Positions 56,550 to 64,000 of a DNA stretch of 64,000 bases are shown piece after piece. Position numbers and translations under genes: made by a program. The DNA is from Actinomadura sp. WMMA1423 (GTDB taxonomy: Bacteria; Actinomycetota; Actinomycetes; Streptosporangiales; Streptosporangiaceae), in NCBI RefSeq assembly GCF_006547145.1, contig NZ_CP041244.1:2294001-2358000 (forward strand), written 5' to 3'. Each line of letters starts with the position of its first letter. The first letter of the stretch is position 1. The notes below the pieces were generated by a model, which saw only the letters and a list, made by a program, of their open reading frames with translations, was not told where the DNA came from and made no database searches.

Positions 56550-57025
56550 CAACCGCCGCGCTTCTCCCGCCAGGAGCCGAGGAGCCCGGCCTGCAGGCCG
56601 AACATCTCCTTGTGCTCCTCCGGCTCGGCGTGGTCGTAGCCCAGGAGGTGCAGGATGCCGTGCGTGCACAGCAGTTCCAGCTCCTCGGCGGTGCTGTGCC
56701 CGGCGTCCCGCGCCTGCTTCTCGGCGACGGCGGGGCACAGCACGACGTCGCCGAGCAGCCCGGGATCGGTCTCGCCGTCCTCGTCGGCGCCGCCGGACAT
56801 GTGCCCGGGACGGAGCTCGTCCATGGGGAAGGACAGCACGTCGGTCGGGCCCGGCTCGTCCATCCACTTCTCGTGCAGCTCGGTCATCGCGGCCTCGTCG
56901 ACCAGCAGGACCGACAGCTCCGCCAGCGGGTGGACGCGCATCCCGTCGAGGACGTGCCGGGACAGGTCGGCGATGCCCTGCTCGTCGACCTGGACGCCCG
57001 ACTCGTTCAGCACCTCGACGCTCAC
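56549..57025 (-). CDS. ybeY: Endoribonuclease YbeY (rRNA maturation factor)
   Basis: A 158-residue zinc-dependent RNase for 16S rRNA 3'-end processing and ribosome quality control. The metal motif [16 protein letters not shown] is complete. The start overlaps the phoH stop by 4 bases (ATGA) and the stop overlaps the CNNM start, so phoH, ybeY and the CNNM gene are translationally coupled. Confidence 0.95.
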   Translation of the reverse strand: MSVEVLNESGVQVDEQGIADLSRHVLDGMRVHPLAELSVLLVDEAAMTELHEKWMDEPGPTDVLSFPMDELRPGHMSGGADEDGETDPGLLGDVVLCPAVAEKQARDAGHSTAEELELLCTHGILHLLGYDHAEPEEHKEMFGLQAGLLGSWREKRGG

Positions 57026-58086
57026 TGCCGCCCCCGCTTGCGGGGGCCGCCGCCCGCGCCCTGCTTGAACGGCGGCACCTGCTTCTCGTCGTAGCGGTTG
57101 TAGGCGTCGACGATGTCGGTGACGAGCTTGTGCCGCACGACGTCGCGGCTGTCGAGCCGGCAGAAGTGGATGTCGCCGACGCCGTCCAGGATCTCCTGGA
57201 CGACGCGCAGCCCGCTCATCTGCCCGTTCGGCAGGTCGACCTGGGTGACGTCGCCGGTCACCACGACCTTCGACCCGAACCCGAGCCGGGTGAGGAACAT
57301 CTTCATCTGCTCGGGCGAGGTGTTCTGCGCCTCGTCCAGGATGATGAAGGAGTCATTGAGGGTTCTACCACGCATGTAGGCCAGAGGGGCGACCTCGATG
57401 GTGCCGGCGGCCATCAGGCGCGGGATCGAGTCGGGGTCGACCATGTCGTGCAGCGCGTCGTACAGCGGGCGCAGGTACGGGTCGATCTTCTCGTAGAGCG
57501 TTCCCGGCAGGAAGCCGAGCCGCTCGCCCGCCTCGACGGCGGGGCGCGTCAGGATGATCCGGTTGACCTGCTTGTCCTGCAGCGCGCGGACGGCCTTGGC
57601 CATGGCCAGGTACGTCTTGCCGGTGCCCGCGGGCCCGATGCCGAACACGATCGTGTGCTTGTCGATCGCGTCGACGTAGCGCCGCTGGTTCAGCGTCTTC
57701 GGGCGGATGGTCCGGCCACGGCTGGACAGCACGTCCAGGGTGAGGACCTCCGCGGGGCGCGCGCCGCTCTCGCCGCGCAGCATCGCGAGGCTGCGCTCGA
57801 CGGCGTCGGGGGTGAGCTGGGTCCCGCCCTTGAGCAGCTCGAGCATCTCGGTGAAGAGCCGGGAGACGAGGTCGGTCTCACCTTCCGGGCCGGTCACGGT
57901 GATCTCGTTGCCGCGGACGTGGATGTCGATGTCGGCGCCGAACGCGTGCTCGATCGCGTGGAGCAACTCGTCGCGGGAGCCCAGCAGGCTCACCATCGAA
58001 TGCTCGTCCGGCACCACGATCTTGATCTGCGAGCGCGAGCCTGTCCGGTCGTCGCGCGTCGGCCTCGCGTGAGTTGATTCGACCAT
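57022..58086 (-). CDS. phoH: PhoH-family ATPase
   Basis: A 354-residue protein with an N-terminal KH-like domain (about residues 15-85, [16 protein letters not shown]) and a P-loop ATPase domain with [16 protein letters not shown] and [19 protein letters not shown]. PhoH proteins are RNA-linked ATPases acting with YbeY. ATG 58086 ([10 protein letters not shown]) is chosen; in-frame ATG 58155 would add 23 residues, including one encoded by a GGCC-GCAA-GGCC palindrome. Confidence 0.93.
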   Translation of the reverse strand: MVESTHARPTRDDRTGSRSQIKIVVPDEHSMVSLLGSRDELLHAIEHAFGADIDIHVRGNEITVTGPEGETDLVSRLFTEMLELLKGGTQLTPDAVERSLAMLRGESGARPAEVLTLDVLSSRGRTIRPKTLNQRRYVDAIDKHTIVFGIGPAGTGKTYLAMAKAVRALQDKQVNRIILTRPAVEAGERLGFLPGTLYEKIDPYLRPLYDALHDMVDPDSIPRLMAAGTIEVAPLAYMRGRTLNDSFIILDEAQNTSPEQMKMFLTRLGFGSKVVVTGDVTQVDLPNGQMSGLRVVQEILDGVGDIHFCRLDSRDVVRHKLVTDIVDAYNRYDEKQVPPFKQGAGGGPRKRGRQ

Positions 58087-58221
58087 CAGCCGGGCCTTGC
58101 GGCCTTTCGGACCTGCCTTCTGTCTGCTCCGGGTGTCAAGGTGTACCGGTTCCATCGTACTGGCGACCCCCGACACGCCGCCGCCGCATTTCCCGCGCGG
58201 CGGGCGGCCCTGCCCGGCGGC

Positions 58222-58566
58222 TCAGCCGGGCGGCCAGTTGAGGCCGCGCCCGCCCAGCACGTGGGCGTGCACGTGGAACACCGTCTGGCCCGCTCCGGGG
58301 CCGGTGTTGAACACGACCCGGTAGCCGGTCTCGGCGATGCCCTCGTCGGCGGCGACCTGGTGGGCCTCGCGCACCAGCTCGGCGAGCAGCTCGGCGTCGG
58401 CCGCGGCCAGCTCGGCCGCCGTCGGGTGGTGGTCGCGCGGAATGACCAGGACGTGCGTGGGCGCCTGCGGGTTGATGTCGCGGAACGCGACCGTCCCCGC
58501 CGACTCGCGGACGATCGTGGCGGGGACGTCCCCGGAAACGATCTTGCAGAACAGGCAGTCGGTCAT
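58222..58566 (-). CDS. HIT family (HINT-like) hydrolase
   Basis: A 114-residue histidine triad protein. It opens DCLFCKIVSGDVPATIV with the HINT zinc Cys pair and ends with the catalytic triad TVFHVHAHVLGGRGLNWPPG. Such enzymes hydrolyse nucleoside phosphoramidates such as AMP-lysine. It precedes phoH on the same strand with 135 bp between and is divergent from the ECF sigma gene. Confidence 0.94.
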   Translation of the reverse strand: MTDCLFCKIVSGDVPATIVRESAGTVAFRDINPQAPTHVLVIPRDHHPTAAELAAADAELLAELVREAHQVAADEGIAETGYRVVFNTGPGAGQTVFHVHAHVLGGRGLNWPPG

Positions 58567-58846
58567 CTGTCTCCCCTCGCGGGCGGTCCGTGACCGCTCG
58601 AAAATCCTATCGGGACCGGCAGAGTCATGGATCACGATCGGCCGTGGCGGATAGGGTTTCACCGAGTCGACTCCCGGTGGCCGTCGGCATTGCGACCGGC
58701 CACTGGCTATGGTTGTCGGCTCAAGGCGTGACCCCCCGGTCCACAAGGCGTTGCGGCGCACCTCGCCCGGCGGGAACGCCCGTTAGATGCCGGTCGGACG
58801 CGTTCGTCCGAATGGACGGCGAGGGGCCGGCAAAGGCGGCGGATAG

Positions 58847-59455
58847 GTGACCGAGGCAAACCAGGACATGCCCTTTCGTAAACCGAACGACGAGGGTGCG
58901 CGTCCAACTGACGTGACCGAGACCCTCGTGGCCAGGGGCACGGCGGGAGCGGTGGCCGCCGCCTGGGACGCCGATCAGGCGGTGACCGCCCTCTACAGCG
59001 CCAACTACCGTTCGCTGGTGCGCCTGGCGGCGATGCTCGTCCGGGACGCGGGGACGGCCGAGGAGGTCGTGCAGGACGCGTTCGTCGCGATGCACGGCGG
59101 CTGGCGCCGGCTGCGCGACCCGGACAAGGCCCTGTCGTACCTGCGGCAGTCGGTGGTCAACCGGTCGCGATCGGTGCTCCGGCACCGCGCCGTCGTCGAG
59201 AAGTACGCCCCCAAGGGCCTGCCCGACGCGCCGAGCGCGGAAGCCGGCGCCATCGGGGAGCTGGAGCGCTCGGCGGTGATCGACGCGCTCTCCCGGCTCC
59301 CCGCCCGCCAGCGGGAGGCGCTCGTCCTTCGCTACTACGGCGATCTGTCCGAAGCGGAGATCGCCGGTGCGATGGGCATCTCCCGCGGCGCCGTGAAGAG
59401 TCATACGGCGCGGGGCATGACCGCGCTACGCAACGTCCTGGAGCAGTTCTCATGA
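58847..59455 (+). CDS. ECF sigma factor, SigE-family (SigE/ECF subgroup of actinobacteria)
   Basis: A 202-residue ECF sigma factor with an unusual 45-residue N-terminal extension. Region 2 is ALYSANYRSLVRLAAMLVRD and TAEEVVQDAFVAMHGGWRRL. Region 4 is LPARQREALVLRYYGDLSEA with the helix-turn-helix EIAGAMGISRGAVKSHTARG. No C-terminal extension is present. The start is GTG 58847. The stop overlaps the ATG of a membrane protein gene (ATGA), which is the likely partner. The pair points against its neighbours, between HIT and rsmE, in an otherwise minus-strand core cluster. Confidence 0.92.
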   Translation: MTEANQDMPFRKPNDEGARPTDVTETLVARGTAGAVAAAWDADQAVTALYSANYRSLVRLAAMLVRDAGTAEEVVQDAFVAMHGGWRRLRDPDKALSYLRQSVVNRSRSVLRHRAVVEKYAPKGLPDAPSAEAGAIGELERSAVIDALSRLPARQREALVLRYYGDLSEAEIAGAMGISRGAVKSHTARGMTALRNVLEQFS

Positions 59456-60138
59456 CCACCGACCACCACGACGAGCACGGCGAGATCCTCCGCCGCGCCC
59501 TGCACGCGGAGGCGGACTCGGTCAATCCCGCGGGCGACGGCCTGGAGCGCATCCGGGCCCGGATCGAGGGCGGCCAGGGCCGCCGGTTCGGTCTCGGACG
59601 CTTCGGCCCGGCGCGCTTCGGGTTCGACCGGTTCACCGTGAACTGGGCGCGGCCCGCCCTCGCCGTGGCCGCCGCCGTGGTGATCGCCGGACTGGGCGTG
59701 ACGGCACCGCAGACGATCGACCTGATCCAGCAGTCGGTCGGCAACAGCAGCCAGGCCGGCCACGGCGGCGGCGACGCCACCGGGGACCAGACCGGCCAGG
59801 GGAACGGGCCCGAGTTCCCCGGCCCCTCGTCGCCCGGCGGCAGCGAGGCGGGCGAGCCGAGCGACTCGCAGTCCCCGAGCCCCAGTTCCTCGCCGGGGCT
59901 CTCGTCCTGCCGCATCCCCTCGCCGGGGACCTCGGCCGGCACGTCCCCCGCGCCGACGCCGGCGACCACGCCGTGCCCGAGCGAGACGCCGACGCAGACG
60001 CCGAGCACGCCGCCCTCGTCACCGCCCCCCAGCACCACGCCCGAGCCGCCGACCAAGCCGAGCGAGCAGCCGACGCCGCCGACCGAGTCGAGCACGCCCT
60101 CGAACATCACCGAGCAGGGCGCCTCCACGACGCCCTGA
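59452..60138 (+). CDS. Single-pass membrane protein with Ser/Pro/Thr-rich outer domain, candidate anti-sigma or sensor partner
   Basis: A 228-residue protein. A cytoplasmic N terminus of about 65 residues (HDEHGEILRRALHAEADSVN and LERIRARIEGG) resembles the short heads paired with SigE-type factors, but no HxxxCxxC zinc anti-sigma motif is seen. One membrane helix lies near residues 68-88 (PALAVAAAVVIAGLGV). The outer 135 residues are Ser/Pro/Thr/Gly rich with two Cys (SSCRIPSPG and TTPCPSET). It is translationally coupled to the ECF sigma gene. Control of that sigma factor is inferred from context only. Confidence 0.75.
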   Translation: MTTDHHDEHGEILRRALHAEADSVNPAGDGLERIRARIEGGQGRRFGLGRFGPARFGFDRFTVNWARPALAVAAAVVIAGLGVTAPQTIDLIQQSVGNSSQAGHGGGDATGDQTGQGNGPEFPGPSSPGGSEAGEPSDSQSPSPSSSPGLSSCRIPSPGTSAGTSPAPTPATTPCPSETPTQTPSTPPSSPPPSTTPEPPTKPSEQPTPPTESSTPSNITEQGASTTP

Positions 60139-60144
60139 CCGGCG

Positions 60145-60876
60145 CTACCAGCGGCCGGTGGCGGCCAGCAGCACGCTGGCCGCCGCGACGCCCGCCGTCG
60201 AGGTGCGCAGGACGGTAGGGCCGAGCCGCGCGGCGCGGCCGCCCGCGGCGGCGAAGCGCTCCAGCTCGTCCTCGCTGATCCCGCCCTCGGGGCCGACCAC
60301 GAGGACGATCTCGCCCTCCGCCGGCGGCTCCACGGCGCTCAGCGGCGCATCGGCCTCCTCGTGCAGGACCAGGGCCAGGGCCGCGGCGGCGATCCGCTCC
60401 GCGACGTCATCGGTGGAGGCGAGCTCCGGCACCGCGGGGAACCGGCTCCGCCGGGCCTGCTTGCCGGCCTCGCGCGCGGTCGCGCGCCAGCGCCCGAGGG
60501 CCTTCTCTCGGCGCTCCGGGCGCCAGCGGGTGACGCACCGGGACGCCGACCACGGGACGATCTCGTCGACGCCGACCTCGGTCATGGTCTCGACCGCAAG
60601 TTCGCCCCGGTCGCCCTTCGGGAGGGCCTGGACGACCACGAGGCGCGGCGAGGGCGGGGGTTCCCGGTGCCGGGCCAGCACGTCCAGCGTGAGGGAGGCC
60701 CGGTCGGCGGCGGTGACCGCGCACTCGGCCAGGAGGCCCTCGCCGTCGGTGAGGTCGACCCGCTCCCCCGGCCGCAGCCGCCGCACGGCCGCGGCGTGCC
60801 GGCCCTCGGGCCCGTCCAGCAGGACGCGGTCGCGCTCCAGCGCGTCCGTCCCGGCGAGGAAGACCGGCGGGCTCAT
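60145..60876 (-). CDS. rsmE: 16S rRNA (uracil-1498-N3)-methyltransferase RsmE
   Basis: A 243-residue SPOUT methyltransferase. The N-terminal PUA-like part reads VFLAGTDALERDRVLLDGPE, and the knotted AdoMet site is LVVGPEGGISEDELERF followed by LGPTVLRTSTAGVAA. It acts on the assembled small subunit. It follows dnaJ by 148 bp with a hairpin between, and its stop is 6 bp from the convergent membrane protein gene. Confidence 0.95.
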   Translation of the reverse strand: MSPPVFLAGTDALERDRVLLDGPEGRHAAAVRRLRPGERVDLTDGEGLLAECAVTAADRASLTLDVLARHREPPPSPRLVVVQALPKGDRGELAVETMTEVGVDEIVPWSASRCVTRWRPERREKALGRWRATAREAGKQARRSRFPAVPELASTDDVAERIAAAALALVLHEEADAPLSAVEPPAEGEIVLVVGPEGGISEDELERFAAAGGRAARLGPTVLRTSTAGVAAASVLLAATGRW

Positions 60877-60939
60877 CCGAGGCGCCCGCGGGGCGCGGGC
60901 CCCCGGTCAGCTGAACACATCACTGCTCTCCGTAGGGCC

Positions 60940-60966
60940 GGGCCCCGCGCCGTTCGCGCGGGGCCC
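60940..60966 (-). terminator. Terminator after dnaJ
   Basis: Perfect 11-bp inverted repeat GGGCCCCGCGC / GCGCGGGGCCC with a 5-nt loop, about 60 bases after the dnaJ stop. rsmE probably has its own promoter or is read through. Confidence 0.75.
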
Positions 60967-61024
60967 CACCACCATGCTCCTAGTCGCCGCGGAGGCCTTC
61001 CCGGTAGGCCTCCGCCACTGCGCT

Positions 61025-62158
61025 TCAGTGCTGGTTGAAGACGTCCTTGAGCCGGGAGAACATGCCGCGCTGCCCGGGGGCGAACCTGCCGGGCGGGCGC
61101 TCCTCCCCGCGCAGCGTCGCGAGCCGCCGCAGCAGCTCCTCCTGCTCCTCGTCGAGCCTGTGCGGCGTCTCCACGTTGACGTGGATCATCAGGTCGCCGC
61201 GGCCGCTCTCGTTGAGGTGCCGGACGCCCCGGTTGTAGAGCGTGATGACCTGCCCCGACTGCGTGCCGGGCTTGATGTCGACGCTCTCGGCGGCGTCCAG
61301 CGTCTCGATGGTGACGCTGGTGCCGAGGGCCGCCGCCGTCATCGGGATCTCGACCGTGCAGTGCAGGTCGTCGCCCTCCCGCTCGAAGATGGGGTGCGGC
61401 TTCTCCACGATCTCCAGGAACAGGTCGCCGGGCGGGCCGCCGCCCGGGCCGACCTCGCCCTCGCCGGCGAGCTGGATGTGGATGCCGTTCTCCACCCCGG
61501 CCGGGATCTTGACCTTGACGGTCCGCCGGGTGCGGACCCGGCCGTCGCCGGAGCACTCGGTGCACGGGTTGCGGATCACCGACCCGAAGCCGCCGCACGC
61601 CGGGCACGGACGGGCCGTCATGACCTGGCCGAGGAACGAGCGCTGGACCTGCTGCACCTCGCCGCGCCCGTGGCACGTCTCACACGTCTCCGGGTGGGTG
61701 CCGGGCGCGCAGCCCGACCCCTCGCAGGTCGTGCAGGCGACCGCGGTGTCGATGGACAGCTCCCGCGTCGTGCCGAACGCGGTCTCGGCGAGGTCGAGCT
61801 CGACCCGCAGCGTCGCGTTCCGGCCGCGCCGCGCGCGCGAGCGCGGGCCCCGCGAGGTCGCGGTGCCGAAGAAGGCGTCCATGATGTCGCTGAAGGGGAA
61901 CCCGGCGCCGCCGAACCCCCCGGCGCCCCCGGCCCCCGCCGACGCGAACGGGTCGGCTCCGAGGTCGTACATCTCGCGCTTCTTGGGGTCCGAGAGCACC
62001 TCGTAGGCCTGGGTGATCTCCTTGAACCGCTCCTGGGTCTCCGGATCCGGGTTGACGTCCGGGTGGAGCTCCCGCGCGAGCCGGCGGTAGGCCTTCTTGA
62101 CCTCGTCGGCGCTGGCGTCCCGCCGGACGCCCAGGGTCGCGTAGTAGTCGTTCGCCAC
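61025..62158 (-). CDS. dnaJ: Chaperone DnaJ (DnaJ2 type)
   Basis: A 377-residue Hsp40 that stimulates DnaK. The J domain has HPD at residues 32-34, followed by a Gly/Phe-rich linker ([17 protein letters not shown]). Four zinc repeats are visible: [24 protein letters not shown] and CTECSGDG. The C terminus ends LKDVFNQH. The start abuts the hrcA stop, so hrcA-dnaJ form an operon under CIRCE control. This is the dnaJ copy outside the dnaK operon. Confidence 0.96.
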   Translation of the reverse strand: MANDYYATLGVRRDASADEVKKAYRRLARELHPDVNPDPETQERFKEITQAYEVLSDPKKREMYDLGADPFASAGAGGAGGFGGAGFPFSDIMDAFFGTATSRGPRSRARRGRNATLRVELDLAETAFGTTRELSIDTAVACTTCEGSGCAPGTHPETCETCHGRGEVQQVQRSFLGQVMTARPCPACGGFGSVIRNPCTECSGDGRVRTRRTVKVKIPAGVENGIHIQLAGEGEVGPGGGPPGDLFLEIVEKPHPIFEREGDDLHCTVEIPMTAAALGTSVTIETLDAAESVDIKPGTQSGQVITLYNRGVRHLNESGRGDLMIHVNVETPHRLDEEQEELLRRLATLRGEERPPGRFAPGQRGMFSRLKDVFNQH

Positions 62159-63169
62159 TTACGACCCCGCCAGGATCTGTCCCACGTAGCGTGCCACTGC
62201 CCGTACCGCTCCCATCGTGCTGGGGTAATCCATGCGTGTCGGCCCGAGCACTCCCAGCCGGGCCAGAGTGAGGTCGCCCACCCCGTAGTCGGCGGCGACG
62301 ACCGAGGTCGACTTGAGCCCCTGGTCGGGGTTCTCGGTGCCGATCCGCACCGTAACTGTAGAGGAGTCGCCGGTCTCGCCGAGCAGCCGCATGAGGACGA
62401 CCTGCTCCTCCAGCGCCACCAGCACCTCCCGCAGGCTCTGCGAGAAGTCCACGGCGGCGAGGTTGGCCGCCCCCGCGAAGACGATCTTCTCCTCGTGCTT
62501 CTCGACGAGCGTCTCCAGCAGCACCGACAGCACCGCCGCCGCGACCGGCCGCTCGTCCGGGCCCACCTTGTCGGGCAGGTCCGCCACCGCGGCCGGGACC
62601 TCGCCGAAGCCGAGCCCGTCCAGGCACGTGTTGAGCAACGCCCGGAGGTGGCCGATCGATTCCTCGGAGATCGGGCCGGTCTCGATGACGCGCTGCTCCA
62701 CCCGCCCGGTGTTGGTGATCAGGACGAGCAGCAGCCGCCCCTCCGCCACCGGGACCAGCTCCACGTGCCGCACCGCCGAGCGGGTCAGCGACGGGTACTG
62801 CACCACCGCGACCTGCCGGGTGAGCTGCGCGAGCAGCCGCACCGTCCGGCCGACGACGTCGTCGAGGTCGTACGCGCCGGACAGGAACGTCTCGATGGCG
62901 CGGCGCTCGGCGACCGACAGCGGCTTGATGGTGGACAGCCGGTCGACGAACAGCCGGTATCCCTTGTCGGTGGGGACGCGCCCCGCGCTGGTGTGGGGCT
63001 GGGCGATGTAGCCCTGCTCCTCCAGCACCGCCATGTCGTTGCGGATGGTCGCGGGCGACACCCCGAGGTTGTGCCGGTCGGCCAGCGCCTTGGACCCCAC
63101 CGGCTCGTTGGTGGAGACGAAGTCCTCGACGATGGCGCGCAGGACCGCTAGCTTCCGGTCGTCCAGCAC
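62159..63169 (-). CDS. hrcA: Heat-inducible transcription repressor HrcA
   Basis: A 336-residue repressor. The winged helix covers residues 1-75 ([33 protein letters not shown]), followed by the GAF-like and dimerisation domains with [14 protein letters not shown]. HrcA binds CIRCE and is folded by GroEL. The operator lies 35-61 bases upstream, so the hrcA-dnaJ operon is self-regulated. Confidence 0.96.
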   Translation of the reverse strand: MLDDRKLAVLRAIVEDFVSTNEPVGSKALADRHNLGVSPATIRNDMAVLEEQGYIAQPHTSAGRVPTDKGYRLFVDRLSTIKPLSVAERRAIETFLSGAYDLDDVVGRTVRLLAQLTRQVAVVQYPSLTRSAVRHVELVPVAEGRLLLVLITNTGRVEQRVIETGPISEESIGHLRALLNTCLDGLGFGEVPAAVADLPDKVGPDERPVAAAVLSVLLETLVEKHEEKIVFAGAANLAAVDFSQSLREVLVALEEQVVLMRLLGETGDSSTVTVRIGTENPDQGLKSTSVVAADYGVGDLTLARLGVLGPTRMDYPSTMGAVRAVARYVGQILAGS

Positions 63170-63203
63170 GTTGTCACCTCCTTCGTCCGGCCGGGCCGTG
63201 CTC

Positions 63204-63230
63204 CTGGCACTCCTTGCTTTCGAGTGCCAA
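63204..63230 (-). promoter_or_regulatory. CIRCE operator
   Basis: Inverted repeat CTGGCACTC-N9-GAGTGCCAA; the consensus is TTAGCACTC-N9-GAGTGCTAA. Each arm differs at one or two positions. It is the binding site of HrcA. Confidence 0.9.
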
Positions 63231-63373
63231 GTCTACGGCCCGGAAGGCTCGGCTGGAGCGCCCCCGCACTCTCCGCATGGCTGCGTGATCCTATCCGGCC
63301 CCGGAGCGGACGCCACGCCGAGGAACCCGGGGCGGCGGGGCACGGGCGGCCCGGCGGGTTAATGTGCGGACCC

Positions 63374-64000
63374 GTGCGGAGTAAGAAGTACGGAAACGAC
63401 GTGCTGGCGGGCGACTGGCGCAGGCCGCGCAAGGGCCAGATCCCGGAGGTCCCCGCGGAGCCGGGGCTCGTCGCGGAGGACCCGGGCAGCGGTTTCTGCG
63501 GCGCCGTGGTCGGCTGCGACAAGTTCGGGGTCACCCTGGAGGACCGGTTCGGCAAGCGCCGGGTCTTCCCCCTGACCAAGTCCGGGTTCCTCATCGACGG
63601 CGAGCCGGTCACCCTCGTCCGGCCGGGCGCCGCGCCGAAGGGCCGCGCCCGGTCCGCCTCCGGCTCCATCGCCGTCCAGGGCCTGCGGGCGCAGGTCGCC
63701 AAGGAGAGCCGCATCTACGTGGAGGGCCTCCACGACGCCGAGCTGGTCGAGAAGATATGGGGCCACGACCTCCGCGTCGAGGGCGTCGTCGTCGAGTACC
63801 TCGAAGGCGTGGACGACCTCCCCTCCATCGTCGAGGAGTTCGCACCGGACGAGGGCCGGCGCCTCGGCGTCCTGGTCGACCACCTCGTGGAGGGCTCCAA
63901 GGAGTCCCGGATCGCCGCCCAGGTCACCTCGCCCTACGTCCTCGTCACCGGCCACCCGTTCATCGACATCTGGGAGGCCGTCAAGCCCGCGGCCGTGGGC
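63374..64000 (+). CDS. DUF3097-family protein (3' end cut off)
   Basis: The first 209 codons of a protein usually found beside hrcA in actinobacteria. It opens VRSKKYGNDVLAGDWRRPRKG and contains a TOPRIM-like stretch with IYVEGLHDAELVEKIWG and VVVEYLEGVDDLPSIV, then VLVDHLVEGSKES. A nucleic-acid role is suggested only by the fold. GTG 63374 or the in-frame ATG 63362 is the start; TAATGT at 63360-63365 could be a -10 for a leaderless message from the GTG. It is divergent from hrcA. Confidence 0.82.
   Translation, partial: MRSKKYGNDVLAGDWRRPRKGQIPEVPAEPGLVAEDPGSGFCGAVVGCDKFGVTLEDRFGKRRVFPLTKSGFLIDGEPVTLVRPGAAPKGRARSASGSIAVQGLRAQVAKESRIYVEGLHDAELVEKIWGHDLRVEGVVVEYLEGVDDLPSIVEEFAPDEGRRLGVLVDHLVEGSKESRIAAQVTSPYVLVTGHPFIDIWEAVKPAAVG

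Noticed and set aside
58093-58104. GGCC-TTGC-GGCC palindrome before phoH, similar to the inner stem of the era leader elements
   Set aside because: Only 12 bases are shared and the flanking core and outer arms are missing, so I do not count it as a family member.

Overview
The window is about 64 kb of very GC-rich chromosomal DNA from an actinobacterium. The F420-dependent oxidoreductase, two M4 peptidases, SARP and ECF sigma regulators, gas vesicle protein and strong C/G codon-third-position bias fit a filamentous genus of the Streptosporangiales, perhaps Actinomadura-like; that placement is inference. Most of it is core chromosome. Read right to left, the order hrcA, dnaJ, rsmE, HIT, phoH, ybeY, CNNM protein, deaminase-like protein, era, recO, uppS, zur, glyS, dgt, dnaG follows the gene order known around Rv2374c to Rv2343c of Mycobacterium tuberculosis. 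Accessory genes are slotted between these landmarks.

Layout. 1-3.1 kb: truncated gas vesicle gene, then an iron uptake pair (efeO, efeB) behind an iron box. 3.1-7 kb: YbjQ-like protein, principal-type sigma factor and dnaG. 7-18.4 kb: accessory block with an M20 hydrolase, an orphan ABC ATPase, a MocR regulator, a MerR regulator divergent from an F420 oxidoreductase with two identical operators, an ECF41 sigma factor with its carboxymuconolactone decarboxylase partner, GtrA, MFS and ferredoxin-reductase-like genes. 18.4-26.9 kb: dgt, a SanA/YdcF-like protein, pyruvate phosphate dikinase, a GH15 trehalase/glucoamylase and a septum-formation protein. 26.9-34.6 kb: a SecD-SecF fusion, two exported proteins, glyS, a DUF1906 protein and small genes. 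34.6-37.6 kb: a complete znuA-znuC-znuB-zur operon with a Zur box.

37.8-49 kb: a secreted M4 peptidase, osmC, uppS, recO, an intracellular M4 peptidase coupled to its emfourin inhibitor, leuA behind a leucine-rich leader peptide, a TerB-like and a dimethylargininase gene, a membrane protein and era. This part carries an unusual family of palindromic extragenic repeats: a 93-bp element present twice in opposite orientation with a compensatory stem change, three hairpin elements in the era leader, and a 42-bp tandem array. 49-55 kb: a SARP-type ATPase regulator and MMPL transporter lie between era and the deaminase-like gene. 55-64 kb: CNNM, ybeY, phoH, HIT, a divergent ECF sigma factor with a membrane partner, rsmE, dnaJ, hrcA with a CIRCE operator, and a partial DUF3097 gene.

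No rRNA, tRNA, CRISPR array, transposase or prophage gene was seen. The least explained signals are the palindromic repeat family and the start-codon hairpin of the SARP gene.
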